DNA of 64,000 nt from Vesta saturnalis. Taxonomy: Eukaryota; Arthropoda; Insecta; Coleoptera; Lampyridae. The notes beneath the pieces were generated by a model. The model worked only from the letters and a program-made list of their open reading frames with translations. It made no database searches and was not told the origin of the DNA. The stretch is from contig JARFJB010000987.1 of assembly GCA_036346205.1 (NCBI GenBank), positions 722,501 through 786,500 of the forward strand. Reading direction: 5' to 3'. Below, piece after piece: positions 1 to 11,752 of this stretch (its first letter is position 1; every line of letters starts with the position of its first letter). The translations under genes and the position numbers were made by a program.

Positions 1-1565
1 GGAGAAAATTGGAGAAAAGTTAATAAAAACAGAATCTGTTTGTCAAAAGCGACAAAATAACTTTACACTGATAGTACAGCCACACATAAAATATCCGGAT
101 AATCCGTTAGTGGAAAGATTATTAAAAACACAATTACACAGAAACGAAACGCATTATTTTTCAAAGAGCAATGGATTTTTATACTTCCGGAAGCCAAGAG
201 GACCGCGATACATAGATCATGCACAATCGAAACAAAATCCTTTCATCAAAGCAAAACACGAAATTTTGAGGCCAAGCGGGAAGTTTTCGGATAACTTGCT
301 AATGGAAAGGGTAATAAATAATTATTAAAAGAATAATCCCTTTAGCAAAGAAAAAAGTTATGTTTACTCTTCCAGAGGGGTCAAGGGGGGAATTGGTCGT
401 ATTACCCAAACTCTTAAAAAACATTAATAGAAAAATGTATGAAAGAGTAATTAAACATACGATTAAACGCAATCAAAGCACTATCTTTTCGTCAATGAAA
501 ATTAATTAATTAGTTTTGTACATCACACATCCGGGGACTAAGTGGGAAGTTTGCCGCTAATTTAAAACCAGAGATAATGAGACTTGAGTTAAAAAACACA
601 ATGCAACACTTATAATAGCACGCTTTTTTATTTACTTTGCGTAATGACATTCTTTTTACCTGAGTATAATCCAACAATAAGAACCGCAAAATTGATTAAA
701 ATAATAATGTGTAATTAACTAACTAAAATATTTTAAATTTGAACAGGTATCTAAGACTCTAATTTAAAATTCGCACACCTTCACATCAAATCGAAAATTT
801 AAAAATAAAACGTGTAAAGGTTTGAGAAATTTATTCAGTATTCTGTGGTGTTAACAATCTCAAAATGTTGTAGAATCCCCATCTTTCACATATATTTCTT
901 TGTGTGACAGTCTACACTTCAATGAGCCTACATACTTGTAAAATAAGTTGTTTCCTCCGGGAATATCACTCTTGTAATGCAAGAAATTTATCTCCTTTTC
1001 AAAAGCGAACTCAAGCGTGTCTTTTTATTCACATGTTGTAATTTGCAATGGTGTACTAGACAGATAGGTTTAATTAATAATATTTTAAGACGAAATTTAA
1101 AATACGATTCATTTGGTCTTCTTATGTAAAAACCTGTATCGTGTCTATAATCTTGAAAATTTTGGTTCTAATTAAGCTTGCTTTGCTTTTCACAGTCAAA
1201 TGAAAATGCAAATTAAGTACAAACATGTTTGACAAATTCTTTTTGATAAATATAGTGGAAAACCTAAAGCTTAAGGCGACAGTTTACCTAGCGAAATTCG
1301 GCCTATTTTAGTCCATTTTACTTCATATTTTTCTCCCTTAGTGTAGAAGATAGAGTCTTGCGGTTTTCCCCAAGTTAAAGACATATGATGTAGAATTGTC
1401 TTTTATTTTTGAGAGTTCCAAAATTCAGTTTGATTTTTCTGTAGTTTAATCGCGAATATTGCCAAAGATAGCGTATTTTCAATGGCGTATCGCTCCGCTT
1501 CTAAGAATCGTATCGAAAAAACTCGAAATAAAAGAAAATTGTACATGTTTCTTCTGTCCGGTTAT
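1..1565. other. AT-rich non-coding DNA, no gene recognised
   Basis: Short open frames occur here, for example at positions 110-328, but none has a recognisable domain, good start context or splice structure. There is loose internal similarity between about 92-128 and 286-322 (both contain a CGGATAA core followed by a GGAAAG-AATAA stretch), which hints at an old local duplication. I see nothing else. Confidence 0.5.
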
Positions 1566-2880
1566 ACACTGTGTCCAAAATAAGCATTCTCACTATGGGG
1601 ATCTTGGAAATGGTAATAGATACAACTCCGATTAAATGGGAAAGAAGTTGTGTGATTAGGGTACCAATAAAATGATACAAAAAAAATCGATGGTGTGATT
1701 TTTTGTTTTTGAGATATTTGCAAAAATTTGAATTTTTGAAATTTCTATTTTATTTTTTTCTAGCGTTATTATAAATGCTAGAGCAAAAATACAAACACTT
1801 CCTCATGGCAACTTGTTACAGGCTGTAACATGGCATAGTCAGTTTTTTAATCGGACCTTTCCTATTTTTATAGCCATTATCAAATTATTTTTTTAAATAC
1901 GGTCCTGATATTTTGAAAACTGATTTCAACAGACATCCATTTTCAAAAAAGTTTATTTAGTTAACTTTCCTTTGTGTTTAATATTTTACAAAACAAGGAA
2001 AGGCACTAAAATAAAATATTGTTAATTATGCAATTTAATTTAAAGAACTAATTGCTTGTAAAATTAAGATTAAAGTTACCTATTTGAATGATCATTATCT
2101 AACACTGCTAAAATACATATGTATAATTTGCAAAAAAACCAAATTGATTTTTCGAAGCTGATAAAGAGTTCTTCATGACTCTCCAAAGATAAATAATATC
2201 TTACATTTCTATCTGCGCCATCATAACAACGATGTAATGTTCTAAAAAAGAATAAATAAAAAACAGGCGGCTTTGGAAAAAATAAAAATGGACGGCTTTG
2301 AAGTAATTCAGTATCTGTTATAATTTTGTATTTAGCTGGTACTAGTATTTTACTCTGAATTAGTTCATTTGTGGTTGTTATTATCAAAAAAGTATGTGGC
2401 ACAATTTTCAAATGTAGAAAAATATGATATACTATCGTGTTACATACTATGTCAATGAAATTCCAAACAAGCGAAATGCATGTATTTAAACAAATAGCCT
2501 CATAAAACCACAAAACCACATTTAGCAACTTGACAGTCAATTTAATGGAACATAGTTCATTTAAAAGTTTTGTAAATTCCCGTAAAAAACCTTACAATGA
2601 AGAAAAAGCAAATAATGTTTTATTAGCTGTTACGGAAAATCCAGAAATTTCTACACGCCACATTGAACAAACAATTGGAGTGGCCTATTCTACTGCTCAT
2701 TTTATTTTACAAAAAGAAAAAAATATGTCCATTTAAATTTAGAACTTGTCAGGGACTTCAGCGAGGTGCAGAGATTTTTGTGAATGGTATACCAGGTATT
2801 GTGTAGATAATGAGTAATTTTCATATAAAATCATTTGGTCGGATGAAAGTCTGGTGACCAATAATGGAATGATCTCTACA
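1566..2880 (+). pseudogene. Mariner-like (IS630/DUF4817-type) transposase fragment
   Basis: Positions 2530-2736 encode a helix-turn-helix segment whose core reads AVTENPEISTRHIEQTIGV, the pattern of the second HTH of insect mariner-related transposases. The homology continues through frameshifts to about 2880, where a WSDES-like motif followed by TNNG marks the first catalytic Asp region. Downstream it stops abruptly, and sequence belonging to a different element (YqaJ domain, opposite strand) begins. The C-terminal catalytic half is missing. A possible left terminus is at about 1566 (TACACTGTGTCC, starting with TA as in this superfamily), but I found no matching right inverted repeat. Dead fragment; homology call from motif recognition only. 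Confidence 0.6.
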
Positions 2881-2886
2881 TTGTCA

Positions 2887-4695
2887 TCATTTCCAATCAG
2901 GCCAGAACGGGGATTTTATGATGAACGAAAAATCCACATGATGCCATTTCCAGGTGGCAATCGTCTCGAAGTTGTTGCCGTGACCCCATCGAGTACTCTC
3001 CGATCTATAAAATTTACTATAAAGCAACAATTCGACTCTATTTTCGCATGGTGTTGTAGCCTTCATACGACAGATGCGACCAGAGAAGCTGTTAATTCGT
3101 TCCTCGCGTAACAATGTTGAATCACTTTGATCTCGTATTTCTAGTTATAACATGATCTTTTGTAAATTCAAGAGAAATGCTTCTTTTTGCTCACTGAACT
3201 GTCGTTGGTCCGTTATTGAATTCTACATCATTTTGACCATAATTTCCATGGGGATCAGATTGTCTTTCTTGTGTTAGTTTGTTATTTGCGAGGTCATAGC
3301 CATTTCCGTTTCTTCTCAACTTTTTCCACAAATCGTTTAACCGACTGACCTGTTTGCAAGATCTTTATAAACAGTACTATACAGATTATATTTTCCATTG
3401 AAAAATAGTGCAGCCGCTTCATATCTTGCTTTGTACGAATCGCGTTGGACGAAACTGCATCGCTTTCCTCCTATGAATTTGACAAAAACCGAGTTATAGC
3501 ATTCGGCTAAATTATTATTCACGTTATGTATTAATTAGACTCGAAACGTGTCGCGCCGTGGAGTTGATTATTCTTTCGATATTATTCCACATACCATCCA
3601 GTTTTGGACCGTTGACGTAATTAAAATAGTCATTCTTATTTTCACACCTCACGCTGCGATCGCCACATGGCCTATGCTCCCCGAAGATATGATAATGACA
3701 ATTTTAATATCCAGCTCAATTCCTGTTTTCCATGGACTCGATTTGCACCCTTCTTTTCAATCAGATCGTGTGTCTTTTTTATTGCGCAGTCTCATTGGTA
3801 CCTCGCCAGTATCATTGATTCTCTACTGTAGGTTTATTTGAAAAATTTCGACGAATGTGATTTGTGCATTTAATTTTTTAATTATTTGTTGAGTGTCGTA
3901 TGGTGAGGATTTTCGCAGACTGTCCATCAAGCTAATATCTTCATCCCCTGAAAAAGTAATACAAAACATGGTACAATACTAAAAAACTATGCTTCCTTCT
4001 CATGTATCTCGACTATCATTGTAAGTTAATAACATCATATGTGACATGTAGATTTTAGTTAGTTATAATATTAATTAGTATACTCTATAGAATATGAAAA
4101 ATACATACCAATGGCTTTCGTATTCTTCAAACCATACAATCAGATACTCTTTCTTGAACTCTTCATAAATGATATCAGCCTCCATCGCGTTAGCTGATTT
4201 GTCCCAATTCTTAAAATACACATGATCGGGAATATCTCGTTGTGAATTCTCAGCTTTATCGCATATAATGCAATATGCGTTGCGAATACCCATATCTACA
4301 TCTTTTCTGGTTTTATAACCGATGTTGCAAGCCTATAGTAAAACAGGAATACTTAACAAGTTCTATAAGGTTTGTATAAAAGTAACATACCATGCCAGAT
4401 AACGAGCTGTAGTTACCATGTTAGTATTTACATTCATTGTGTTGTCGCATTTCCGTTCAGATGACATTTTCACTCCCTTCTAACACGTGTTATATTTGAA
4501 ACGTAACTCAGCGGAAAGGCCTTTTCTAACTTGCTTTACAAACTGTGTGTTTTTTGCCGAACATATGAATAATTCGTGATCACCAAGTTTAGCAAGTTGT
4601 TGAATCAAAAACTGGACGTCGAATATTCGCCGTCCAGTAGGTAAATCCAACGTATCGTTTGTAGATTCTACTACTTCAATTTCGAGTTCAGACAT
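2887..4695 (-). pseudogene. Decayed Mutator-like / YqaJ transposon protein
   Basis: Four minus-strand pieces appear in the order expected of the insect Mutator-like transposase proteins that carry a YqaJ-type nuclease domain. Piece 4695-4480 has GRRIFDVQFLIQQL and a later VRKGL motif (N-terminal region). Piece 4320-4075 has VGIRN/GIRNAYCIICDKA, then VYFKNWDKSANAMEADI, the typical Cys pair and NW-x-S-x-AMEADI block of the nuclease core. Piece 3522-3337 has NNNLAECYNSVFVKFIGGKR (the N-E-N-KFIGGKR block). Piece 3114-2887 resembles the start of a YqaJ domain: SFSGRICRMKATTPC, then LLYSKF and TRWGHGN. Frameshifts, stops and missing connectors separate the pieces, so this is a pseudogene. The family is known for linking transposition with a recombination exonuclease-like fold; function here is presumably lost. 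Confidence 0.6.
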
Positions 4696-4819
4696 ATCGC
4701 CAAAAATTATAAATTTTTCCTATCTGGGATTGTTCAGGTGCTACTGCACCTACCTGTCCTGATCTGAAGATTTTTGAACTTGGTTTCCAATCGTTTCAGT
4801 CTTGCACACTAGATATCTA

Positions 4820-4821
<2 letters not shown>

Positions 4822-4902
<81 letters not shown>
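4822..4902. repeat. (TA)n microsatellite
   Basis: About 80 bp of uninterrupted TA dinucleotides directly flanking the 3' end of the minus-strand Penelope-like element. Confidence 0.97.
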
Positions 4903-4904
<2 letters not shown>

Positions 4905-4930
4905 CTATTTAGATTTCCACAAGTATTCAT

Positions 4931-5944
4931 GTTTAAATAAGACAATTTTTCTTTAAAACTTGTGTAAATAAACGTAAAAATTAATTCAACGTTTCGGGAA
5001 CGTCCTTTGTTCCCTTTGTCAAGAATTTATTTGACAATTACAGAAATTGAAATAAGGTAACTATTTTTAACAAGTACAAAATATGAAACAAGGTAACTAA
5101 TTTAATTTTAATCTGGACGAGTGTGTTTGACTTCGGGTAGTTGGTCTAGTATGTGATGTAGAAGGTGCAGAAGTGGGGACGCCAGGAATAGTTGCAGCAT
5201 AAGTGTTTGAAATTTCTGGAAGATTTGGAGTTGATTGAAATGTAGAATCAACTTGTTTAATGATATTCTTCCAAATTTGTGGCATTCTAGAAGTGTCATC
5301 TCGTTTATTGAGGGCGTTTGGTCTTCTTTCAATTTCAACTGCTTCTCTAATAATTCTTGCTTGTAAGGTATATAGAGGTGCAATTAAACGGATATTGTTG
5401 GTATTAATTTGGTGTCCTGTATCTAAATGATGTGTAGCTAAAGACGATGAAGGATTGTGCTGTTTAATTGCTAGTTGGTGTTCATCGGCTCTCGCATATA
5501 ATATTCTGTTAGTTTGTCCTATATAAGTTCTTCGACAGTTGTTGCACGGTATCTCATACACTCCTTGGCTTTCATTAGGAATTTTGTCTTTGGGGTTTCT
5601 TAAAAGTTGGGACAAAGTTGAATGTGGTTTGAATACCGGTCTGAAGTCGTTTTTGGGAAATTTCTTTGCTATTCTGTCTGTAATTCCCTTTATATAAGGT
5701 AGAATAACAGGAATCTTTCGTTCATTGTTTGACAAGTTATTATTTCTTGGTCTTCTTATTTCGTTGGTAATTTTCAATATTTCTTGATCTTTGTATCCAT
5801 TTTGAACTAGTATTTTATTAATAGTCTTCATCTCTTCCGTAATTGTCAAATAAATTCTTGACAAAGGGAACAAAGGACGTTCCCGAAACGTTGAATTAAT
5901 TTTTACGTTTAATTACACAAGTTTTAAAGAAAAATTGTCTTATT

Positions 5945-5950
<6 letters not shown>
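4931..5950 (-). mobile_element. Penelope-like element, 5'-truncated, with inverted pseudo-LTRs
   Basis: The element consists of a C-terminal coding region (5873-5097, minus) bounded by a repeat of about 108 bp in inverted orientation: 4933-5040 on one side and 5838-5947 on the other, nearly identical after reverse complementation. Penelope-like elements are known to carry such pseudo-LTRs in direct or inverted arrangement and to be heavily 5'-truncated. The reverse transcriptase part is absent. Both outer edges are (TA)n tracts (4822-4902 and 5948-6013), suggesting insertion into a TA microsatellite or microsatellite growth at the ends. A closely similar fragment is at 21442-21945. The high similarity between the two suggests fairly recent activity of the family. 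Confidence 0.85.
5097..5873 (-). CDS. Penelope-like C-terminal GIY-YIG endonuclease fragment
   Basis: Open frame of 258 residues. The first dozen residues are a chance translation of the flanking pseudo-LTR, so the apparent start is not the native one; true coding begins near residue 16. Residues 104-108 (GVYEI) and 117-119 (YIG) form the GIY-YIG signature, with the CNNC zinc-type cysteines at 110-113 between them, R/EH at about 128-132, and an HHLDTGH motif at 148-154. This C-x2-C, EH and H-x3-GH layout is characteristic of the endonuclease that follows the reverse transcriptase in Penelope-like retroelements, where it nicks the target for reverse transcription. The tail is Ser/Thr/Pro-rich. 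The upstream RT domain is missing, so the fragment alone cannot retrotranspose. Confidence 0.85.
   Translation of the reverse strand: MFPLSRIYLTITEEMKTINKILVQNGYKDQEILKITNEIRRPRNNNLSNNERKIPVILPYIKGITDRIAKKFPKNDFRPVFKPHSTLSQLLRNPKDKIPNESQGVYEIPCNNCRRTYIGQTNRILYARADEHQLAIKQHNPSSSLATHHLDTGHQINTNNIRLIAPLYTLQARIIREAVEIERRPNALNKRDDTSRMPQIWKNIIKQVDSTFQSTPNLPEISNTYAATIPGVPTSAPSTSHTRPTTRSQTHSSRLKLN

Positions 5951-6013
<63 letters not shown>
5948..6013. repeat. (TA)n microsatellite
   Basis: About 66 bp of TA dinucleotides abutting the outer edge of the right inverted pseudo-LTR. A second, shorter (TA)n tract lies at about 6097-6128. Confidence 0.97.
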
Positions 6014-6015
<2 letters not shown>

Positions 6016-6093
6016 TGAGCATCATGACCTCAATTATAATATTTTGGTGTCTAATATCTCCAGAGTAGTGTTGACCTATTCCTTCTGACTCAC

Positions 6094-6132
<39 letters not shown>

Positions 6133-6460
6133 ATGTATTACGAAATAATACAATAAAATAAAATAAGATGTATTCTGTAGCTTTGGTGGTGCGCTGCTCA
6201 TGAGTCTTCGTCTTCTTCAGCGGAAGGAATGGTTGTTGGGTTGCGTGGTGTTGTGCTATGCCTGTTTACATCGTGATGTTGAGTGTTGTTGTTAGTGGAG
6301 ATGTTGTGTGGACTGTCCTGTTGTCGCTCGGTTGATGTAGTTGATGCTCGTGCTGATACCCAGTGTATCTGAAATAAAGGGAAGTGTTAGTTGTGTGAAT
6401 ATATGATCGGTGTTAACAGAACATGAAAATTAAGTAAAGAGTTGATACCATATACGTAAC
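6014..6460. other. Unassigned spacer between Penelope element and gag relic
   Basis: Contains the short (TA)n tract at 6097-6128 and a moderately GC-richer segment at 6180-6380 that may be the 3' continuation of the gag relic on the minus strand, but no motif is recognisable. Confidence 0.4.
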
Positions 6461-7420
6461 CTAGGGTACCAGTCTTTGTACGGTTACTCGAAAAGGGCAA
6501 CCACCTCTGAACCTTGCGTAAGGATCACTCCCCACAAATACATTGCAGTTTCCGCCAGAGCAAGCACCACTGCGAACCTGCTCCATATTGAGACCTCTGA
6601 CGAGGGTTAATACGGAGTCGAACTCTAAGGCAGGTTTGGTAGGCGGAGTAACGACAGCGGTGGGAGCCGCTTTTGGTACTTCCGCCTTCTCAACCTTTCC
6701 TCCATCGCTCGGGCGTTGCTGGCGCCGTTCCGAGTTGAAGAAGCTACCGCAGTCGGCGGTGTCCTCTTCTGCGCTGTAGAGCTTACGTCTTCTTGCGCTG
6801 TGCAGGTCAAGGGAACTTTGAGCAACCCCTGTAGCCGCAGTGTGGTCCCCTCCACACTGAACGCACTTGGCCCGGTCGGTACGGGGTTTTGTGCATTGAC
6901 TGGAGTGGTGATCTCTGACACACTTGACACAGCGTGCCGCCGGCCTGCAGCAACGCTGTGTGTGGCGGAATCCATGACAACGGTGACACTTCCCGATGCC
7001 ATTTTTCCACCGCAAGTCTTCTGCAGTCACTCGTAGGCGGGCGACGTGCACAACTTTACTTCTTGTTGTCCTCCTCTGTTGGTAGCTCTACTATTACGAG
7101 GGGTATCGGGCGTCCTCGCTGCTTCATCCTAAAAACAAAAAGTGCATTAGTATTTTGTAGTTTTAGTTCCTATCTAACTTGAACTTCGAAAAGTTCTACG
7201 GCCACGCCATGTACCACTACCCCTATCCATATACCTCATCAGATTGTCTCGGTCCTGGAGCGAGGCAGGATGTATGCGGATTCCCTCGCTGATTGCCTTA
7301 GCTCTCGTGAAGGCGATCCGCTGTCGGTCTAGTTCGCGGGAGAACGTGACCCAGTTCTCCTTCTGACGAAGGACAAATCGAGCAGCGACGGAATAGCGTA
7401 CTGCTGAGTCGTCCGTGATA
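6461..7420 (-). pseudogene. Non-LTR retrotransposon ORF1 (gag) relic with CCHC knuckles
   Basis: On the minus strand from about 7420 the sequence reads through a region with RQRIAFTRAKAISEGIRIHP, then GRPIPLVIVELP, RLRVTAEDLRWKNGIGK and a zinc-knuckle block: CHRCHGFRHTQRC, CVKC-x4-HHSSQC and CVQCGGDHTA, followed in another frame by YRGC. This is the order of the pre-zinc-knuckle domain and three CCHC fingers in ORF1 of Jockey/I-group non-LTR retrotransposons, an RNA-binding nucleocapsid-like protein. At least one frameshift falls inside the third knuckle, and a stop lies near 7160. No ORF2 follows downstream on the minus strand, so the copy is incomplete. The local base composition is clearly more GC-rich than the flanks, supporting an inserted coding origin. 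Confidence 0.75.
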
Positions 7421-10359
7421 GCGGTTCTTCAGGTTTCTTTAACCGTTGCTAGAAGCGGCGACACTTCACCCCTGCGCCGTTCATCGTAAAATCTATGATG
7501 CCTTTTTTTGAAAATGACAAATCTGTCTTTATTTGTTAAAGATAACCTTCTCTGATTGAGGTGCGAACCTCCAATGCCTTAATTCCACCATCCATACACG
7601 CTTATGTATGCTTATGTGAGGAATCCATTACTGTGACTAAAGGAGTTTATAAAGCTGAAACAGACGGCTCTCCCACTTCAGAAACGAATGAGTCACGTTT
7701 ACTATTGTTAATTTAAATTTGAATTATTAAATCAATGATGACCAAATCCAAAATCTAAAATTGTTAGAATTTTGGAAATTTTGAGAACAGAAATTATTTT
7801 TCTAATTATTATTACTTTTTTAAATATTGAATCATTTGGTTTATTTCTTTCGATTAATTTGGACTGTTTTTACTTCACTTGCAGAAATAATGAAATTTCA
7901 TTTGTTTCTTTAGTTTTTTTTTGTAATTGGTGCGTTATACATATAGCGTGGTAGCTCGTGCAGGTAATCATACGGATTTAACCCCTACTCATACTCTCCT
8001 GAAGGAGAGGTTTATGGACAGAGTGCGAGATAAAGAATTTTCTGACATTTGGTATGTTTTCATGGTTTGTTACATGCACAAAATGTAGTTTCCCCCAAAC
8101 TGGAAGGGTGGCGTAACTTATACCATGGTAAGCAAGTAGGTGTATATGCGTACGGCTGGCGAAAAATATTTGTTTTGCTCTTATAAAGTCCTCAAAACCA
8201 GGAAAAGGTAAAGACTATTGTTGCAGTTAGAACCTGTAACGCGAATTTGAAAGAGAAGTAGGACTCCAAAGCTTAACAACGGTTTACAGCATTAAATTAG
8301 TAATTTTGATTCACACAGTAATACATCTATATTACCTACAAAAACAAATAAGAAACCTTAAACCAAGAGTACGAAAATAGCAAAGGAAAGGAAAGGCCAA
8401 GTATTTCTTTCCCTCCCCAAGGATGACGGTGGGCTGCTTGAGCTTTCCAAGCTCCTACAGGCACAATCATGGATTCCCAGCATACATATACATACATTAC
8501 GTATATATGCAGGGTGGGATTAGGGATGGGTGCGGTCAGGACAGGATCTGAAGGAACGGAGTTAGGGTTCTGAAGGGGAAAGTTCTAGTCAAATTCTCGA
8601 TTGATCAAATGAATAAGAACCTCTTTTAACCCAAGTTTTCTTCTTGTCTTTATTTAAAAGCAATAAGATTTAGAATGAGCAGCGTTTCCACGTTTAGTTT
8701 AGTAAGATAAGACCGTTTATTAAGAAAAGCTGTCAATTAAAATGTAATTTGCTCTGCCTAAGAAAAGTTATGGCTTGCAGAGAATATATTGATAATCATG
8801 AGCATATGGAAAAGTGTTGTTGATGATTGAAGATATGCATATGCAATAACTGCATAATTTTAACATTAATTTGTAAAAATAAATAATATTGCACCTAGAA
8901 CTTTACATATGATTAGTTTTAACTACACATATTTTTTCTCCGATAGTAAATAACTAAAAGCCTAGGGCATCTTAGTTTCTCTTAGATAGGAGACAACTAG
9001 TCATTTTCCTTGTCTGAAGATATCTGTAGCACCTTTATATTAATCGTCTATCCGTGGGGTCTACTTTCTGGTTCTAGGTTATACTACATCTATAACCCCC
9101 TTATCCCAAGCAACTGTTGGTTTCCCACAGTGCTACTTGGTTACCACCTCCTTCGGTATAAGAGCAAAGATGCCCGGGTTCACATTCGATACAGACCGAA
9201 TAAAAAGACGGTATTGGTGAACAGTGAGATAGGATTACATTACGGAATCACTATACTACCTCAGGAACCGTTTTCTCCCAGGTTCTTCAACGTCAGGTTT
9301 AGAAAATGAAGTTTTACAGGCACAGCAACTTTTCTAATTTTAACGCCTTTCTTCTAAAGCTTAATAAAAGTGGGAATGCAAATAATTGCACTTGATATTT
9401 TCATGATTGTATTGGGAAGTTAGGAAGTTAATCAAGAAATACACAAGCATGCAACGAGCCCTTTTCATACTCTCATTCTTTATAAAATTTACCTTTTACT
9501 ATATTATCCCATTTGTTGTAATTATGCTTAACATTTCAGCTTAAACTATAATTTAACACAATACAAAACTGGATAAAATACAACACAACATTGTACATAC
9601 TACGTGGATAGCGTACTCATCATGTTAGAAGAGTACATCCCGTTTTTCAAATTGTGCATGAAAGATAACACCAATTATTCAGTGAAAACAAATGAGATAA
9701 ATGTAAGTTTTCCCGAAACCGTCATTAAAATGCAAAAAAAGACGCAGCTAACATAGCTAAATTAGTAATACCCTCTTTATTATCCCAGATATTTCATTTT
9801 CCTCGTAATTTCAAAAAAAAAAATGCGTAACCCTAGCAACGGGTAACGTGAAGTGGTGTCAATGCAATTGAACTGTCACATTAATTAATCAATCAAATTG
9901 ATTTTTTAAAACTTAGCCTCGGTATCTAACCTCCGCTTTTACGTCTTAAAAAATCCACGTCATTGCCTTGATACATAAACTACTATTTTTTAGGATAATT
10001 ATGAGATCTTTATTGCAATACGTTCATAGTGAAAATAGGCAACTTCGTGCAAACATTCATGACTTGTGAGACGTCTAAACCCTCGTGTCAAACAGACGTT
10101 AATAGGATTTAGAAGCCCAAAAAAACCCAAAGCACGCCACCAGTCAATAATGTCGTAAATACAGTTTTACATCTTATTTAACTAATTAAATTAATATTTA
10201 AGGCTGATTTGGTTTCATACCAATAAGTTTTATAAAGAAAAGTTATGTAACATTAAATTATTTTTAAAAAAAGGTGTATTGGTGTTGGTTTTTTTATTTT
10301 TGAAGTATGCAGCTGTTATAGAAATATTTCATAAAAACCAAAAATTGCGCCACCTCTCT
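7421..10359. other. AT-rich non-coding DNA, no gene recognised
   Basis: An open frame of 99 residues at 9010-9309 has no family I recognise and no neighbouring exons that I can support. The rest is AT-rich with no repeat structure beyond short homopolymers. Confidence 0.45.
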
Positions 10360-11115
10360 GGTACTAGATTTTCTCAAGAATATAATCCTCTCGAGTAGAA
10401 ATGAAAAAACTTTTTTCAAATTTTCTAGCAAATTGTACAATTTTCCAAATATATCTCGATGTTTTGCGTTCACAATTTGACTTCAATGATCTAACATAAT
10501 TTTACCATTAGGGAAAGTTGTTGGGTTTCACTTACACAACTTGACATAACTTATAAAATGTTGCTAATGTTAAAACAATTTTTTTGGCCAAAAACATTTT
10601 GCAATTTTTCGTGAAATTGTGCAAATTTGGAAATATGTCTCGATAGTTTTTGATTGTAGTAGATTATCATAACTCAGGGCATCTCGCAGAATTTGTTTAT
10701 CAGTTATGGCTCAAAAACTATGGCGATATGAATATGGTAATATAAATGAAAGGTAAAGCCAAGACCAAATTTTAGAGTGCTCAGTTGACTTCGATGGTCT
10801 CACATAGTTTTGCCATTAGGGAAATTTTTGGTCAAAATCATTTTGCAACTTTTCTTGCAAATTATGCAATTTTGGAAATACGTCACGATAGTTTCGGATT
10901 ATACTAGATTAGTACAATTTAACACATCTCGCAGAATATACGTTTATCTGGCACGGCTCAAAAAGTATAGCGATATAAAAATGACTATGATGGTTGGATA
11001 TAACTTTGCCATTAGGGAAAGTCCCCATGGGTTCAGGCTGTACTCGATTATCACAAATCAGTACAGCTTGCAGAATTCATTTATCTGTCATGATTTAGAA
11101 ATTATCATAACTTAA
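10360..11115. repeat. Diverged tandem repeat, period roughly 200-310 bp
   Basis: The block TTTTGCCATTAGGGAAA (or close variants) recurs at about 10501, 10810 and 11006. The block GGAAATA-GTC-CGATAGTTT recurs at about 10445, 10626 and 10875, and CTCGCAGAAT-GTTTATC recurs at 10684, 10928 and (diverged) 11071. The blocks keep the same order, so this is a tandemly reiterated, strongly diverged unit rather than dispersed motifs. It has no coding potential that I can recognise. Confidence 0.65.
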
Positions 11116-11709
11116 CAAAATGTTTGAAGTTTCCTTTTGAACGGAAATGAATAGCATTTTGGTTTTCTGTTAAGGCTAGACGCAGCACAATTTTTTTTAA
11201 CGAAAAATACGGTTGTAACGTGCTAAAATCGATTTCGGATTTTTTCGTATTGACTTTATACCTTCCTTTATTTATTATTCGAAAAGTTATCTTTAGATTG
11301 AAAACCTATGTTTGTCGATTTACTGTTTCTTTCATTTGTTCATTTGCTTCAGTAACATAACATCTAAATTTTTGGCATATACTGTTTTACATTTATAAAT
11401 TACTTAAACGTCCTATATAGATTGCTTTTAGTTTCTAAAAAGTTCATACTAGCGCCATCTAGGTAATGTTCAGTGTTCTGGTTAGTTTAAAAATAATTTA
11501 TTTACAGATATCCGTTACTTTGCTGAATTACCGCTAGATGGTATCATTAATTTACATTTTATTGGAAATCGTGTATTTAACAATAGTTTTGGTAACAATG
11601 AATATCGAAAATCGAAATCATCTTCGGATTACGAGAGCTATTTTCATAGTTTATGTATTTCTACATGTTGTGGTAGTAAATAACGCCATTGGATATATAT
11701 GTATATATA

Positions 11710-11710
<1 letters not shown>

Positions 11711-11752
<42 letters not shown>
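11711..11752. repeat. (TA)n microsatellite
   Basis: A pure TA tract of about 42 bp. Confidence 0.95.

Noticed and set aside
110..328. 72-residue open frame near the window start
   Set aside because: No homology recognised, no supporting structure, and low-complexity composition.
2076..2540. 154-residue minus-strand open frame
   Set aside because: No recognisable domain; hydrophobic composition follows from AT-rich codons; it ends where the mariner-like fragment starts on the other strand.
3548..3841. 97-residue plus-strand frame
   Set aside because: Lies antisense inside the Mutator-like relic and has no motif of its own.
6543..7036. Plus-strand frames over the gag relic
   Set aside because: Antisense shadows of the CCHC-bearing minus-strand coding sequence.
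9010..9309. 99-residue plus-strand frame as a gene
   Set aside because: Fairly balanced composition but no domain recognised and no exons, promoter or homologous context that I can defend.
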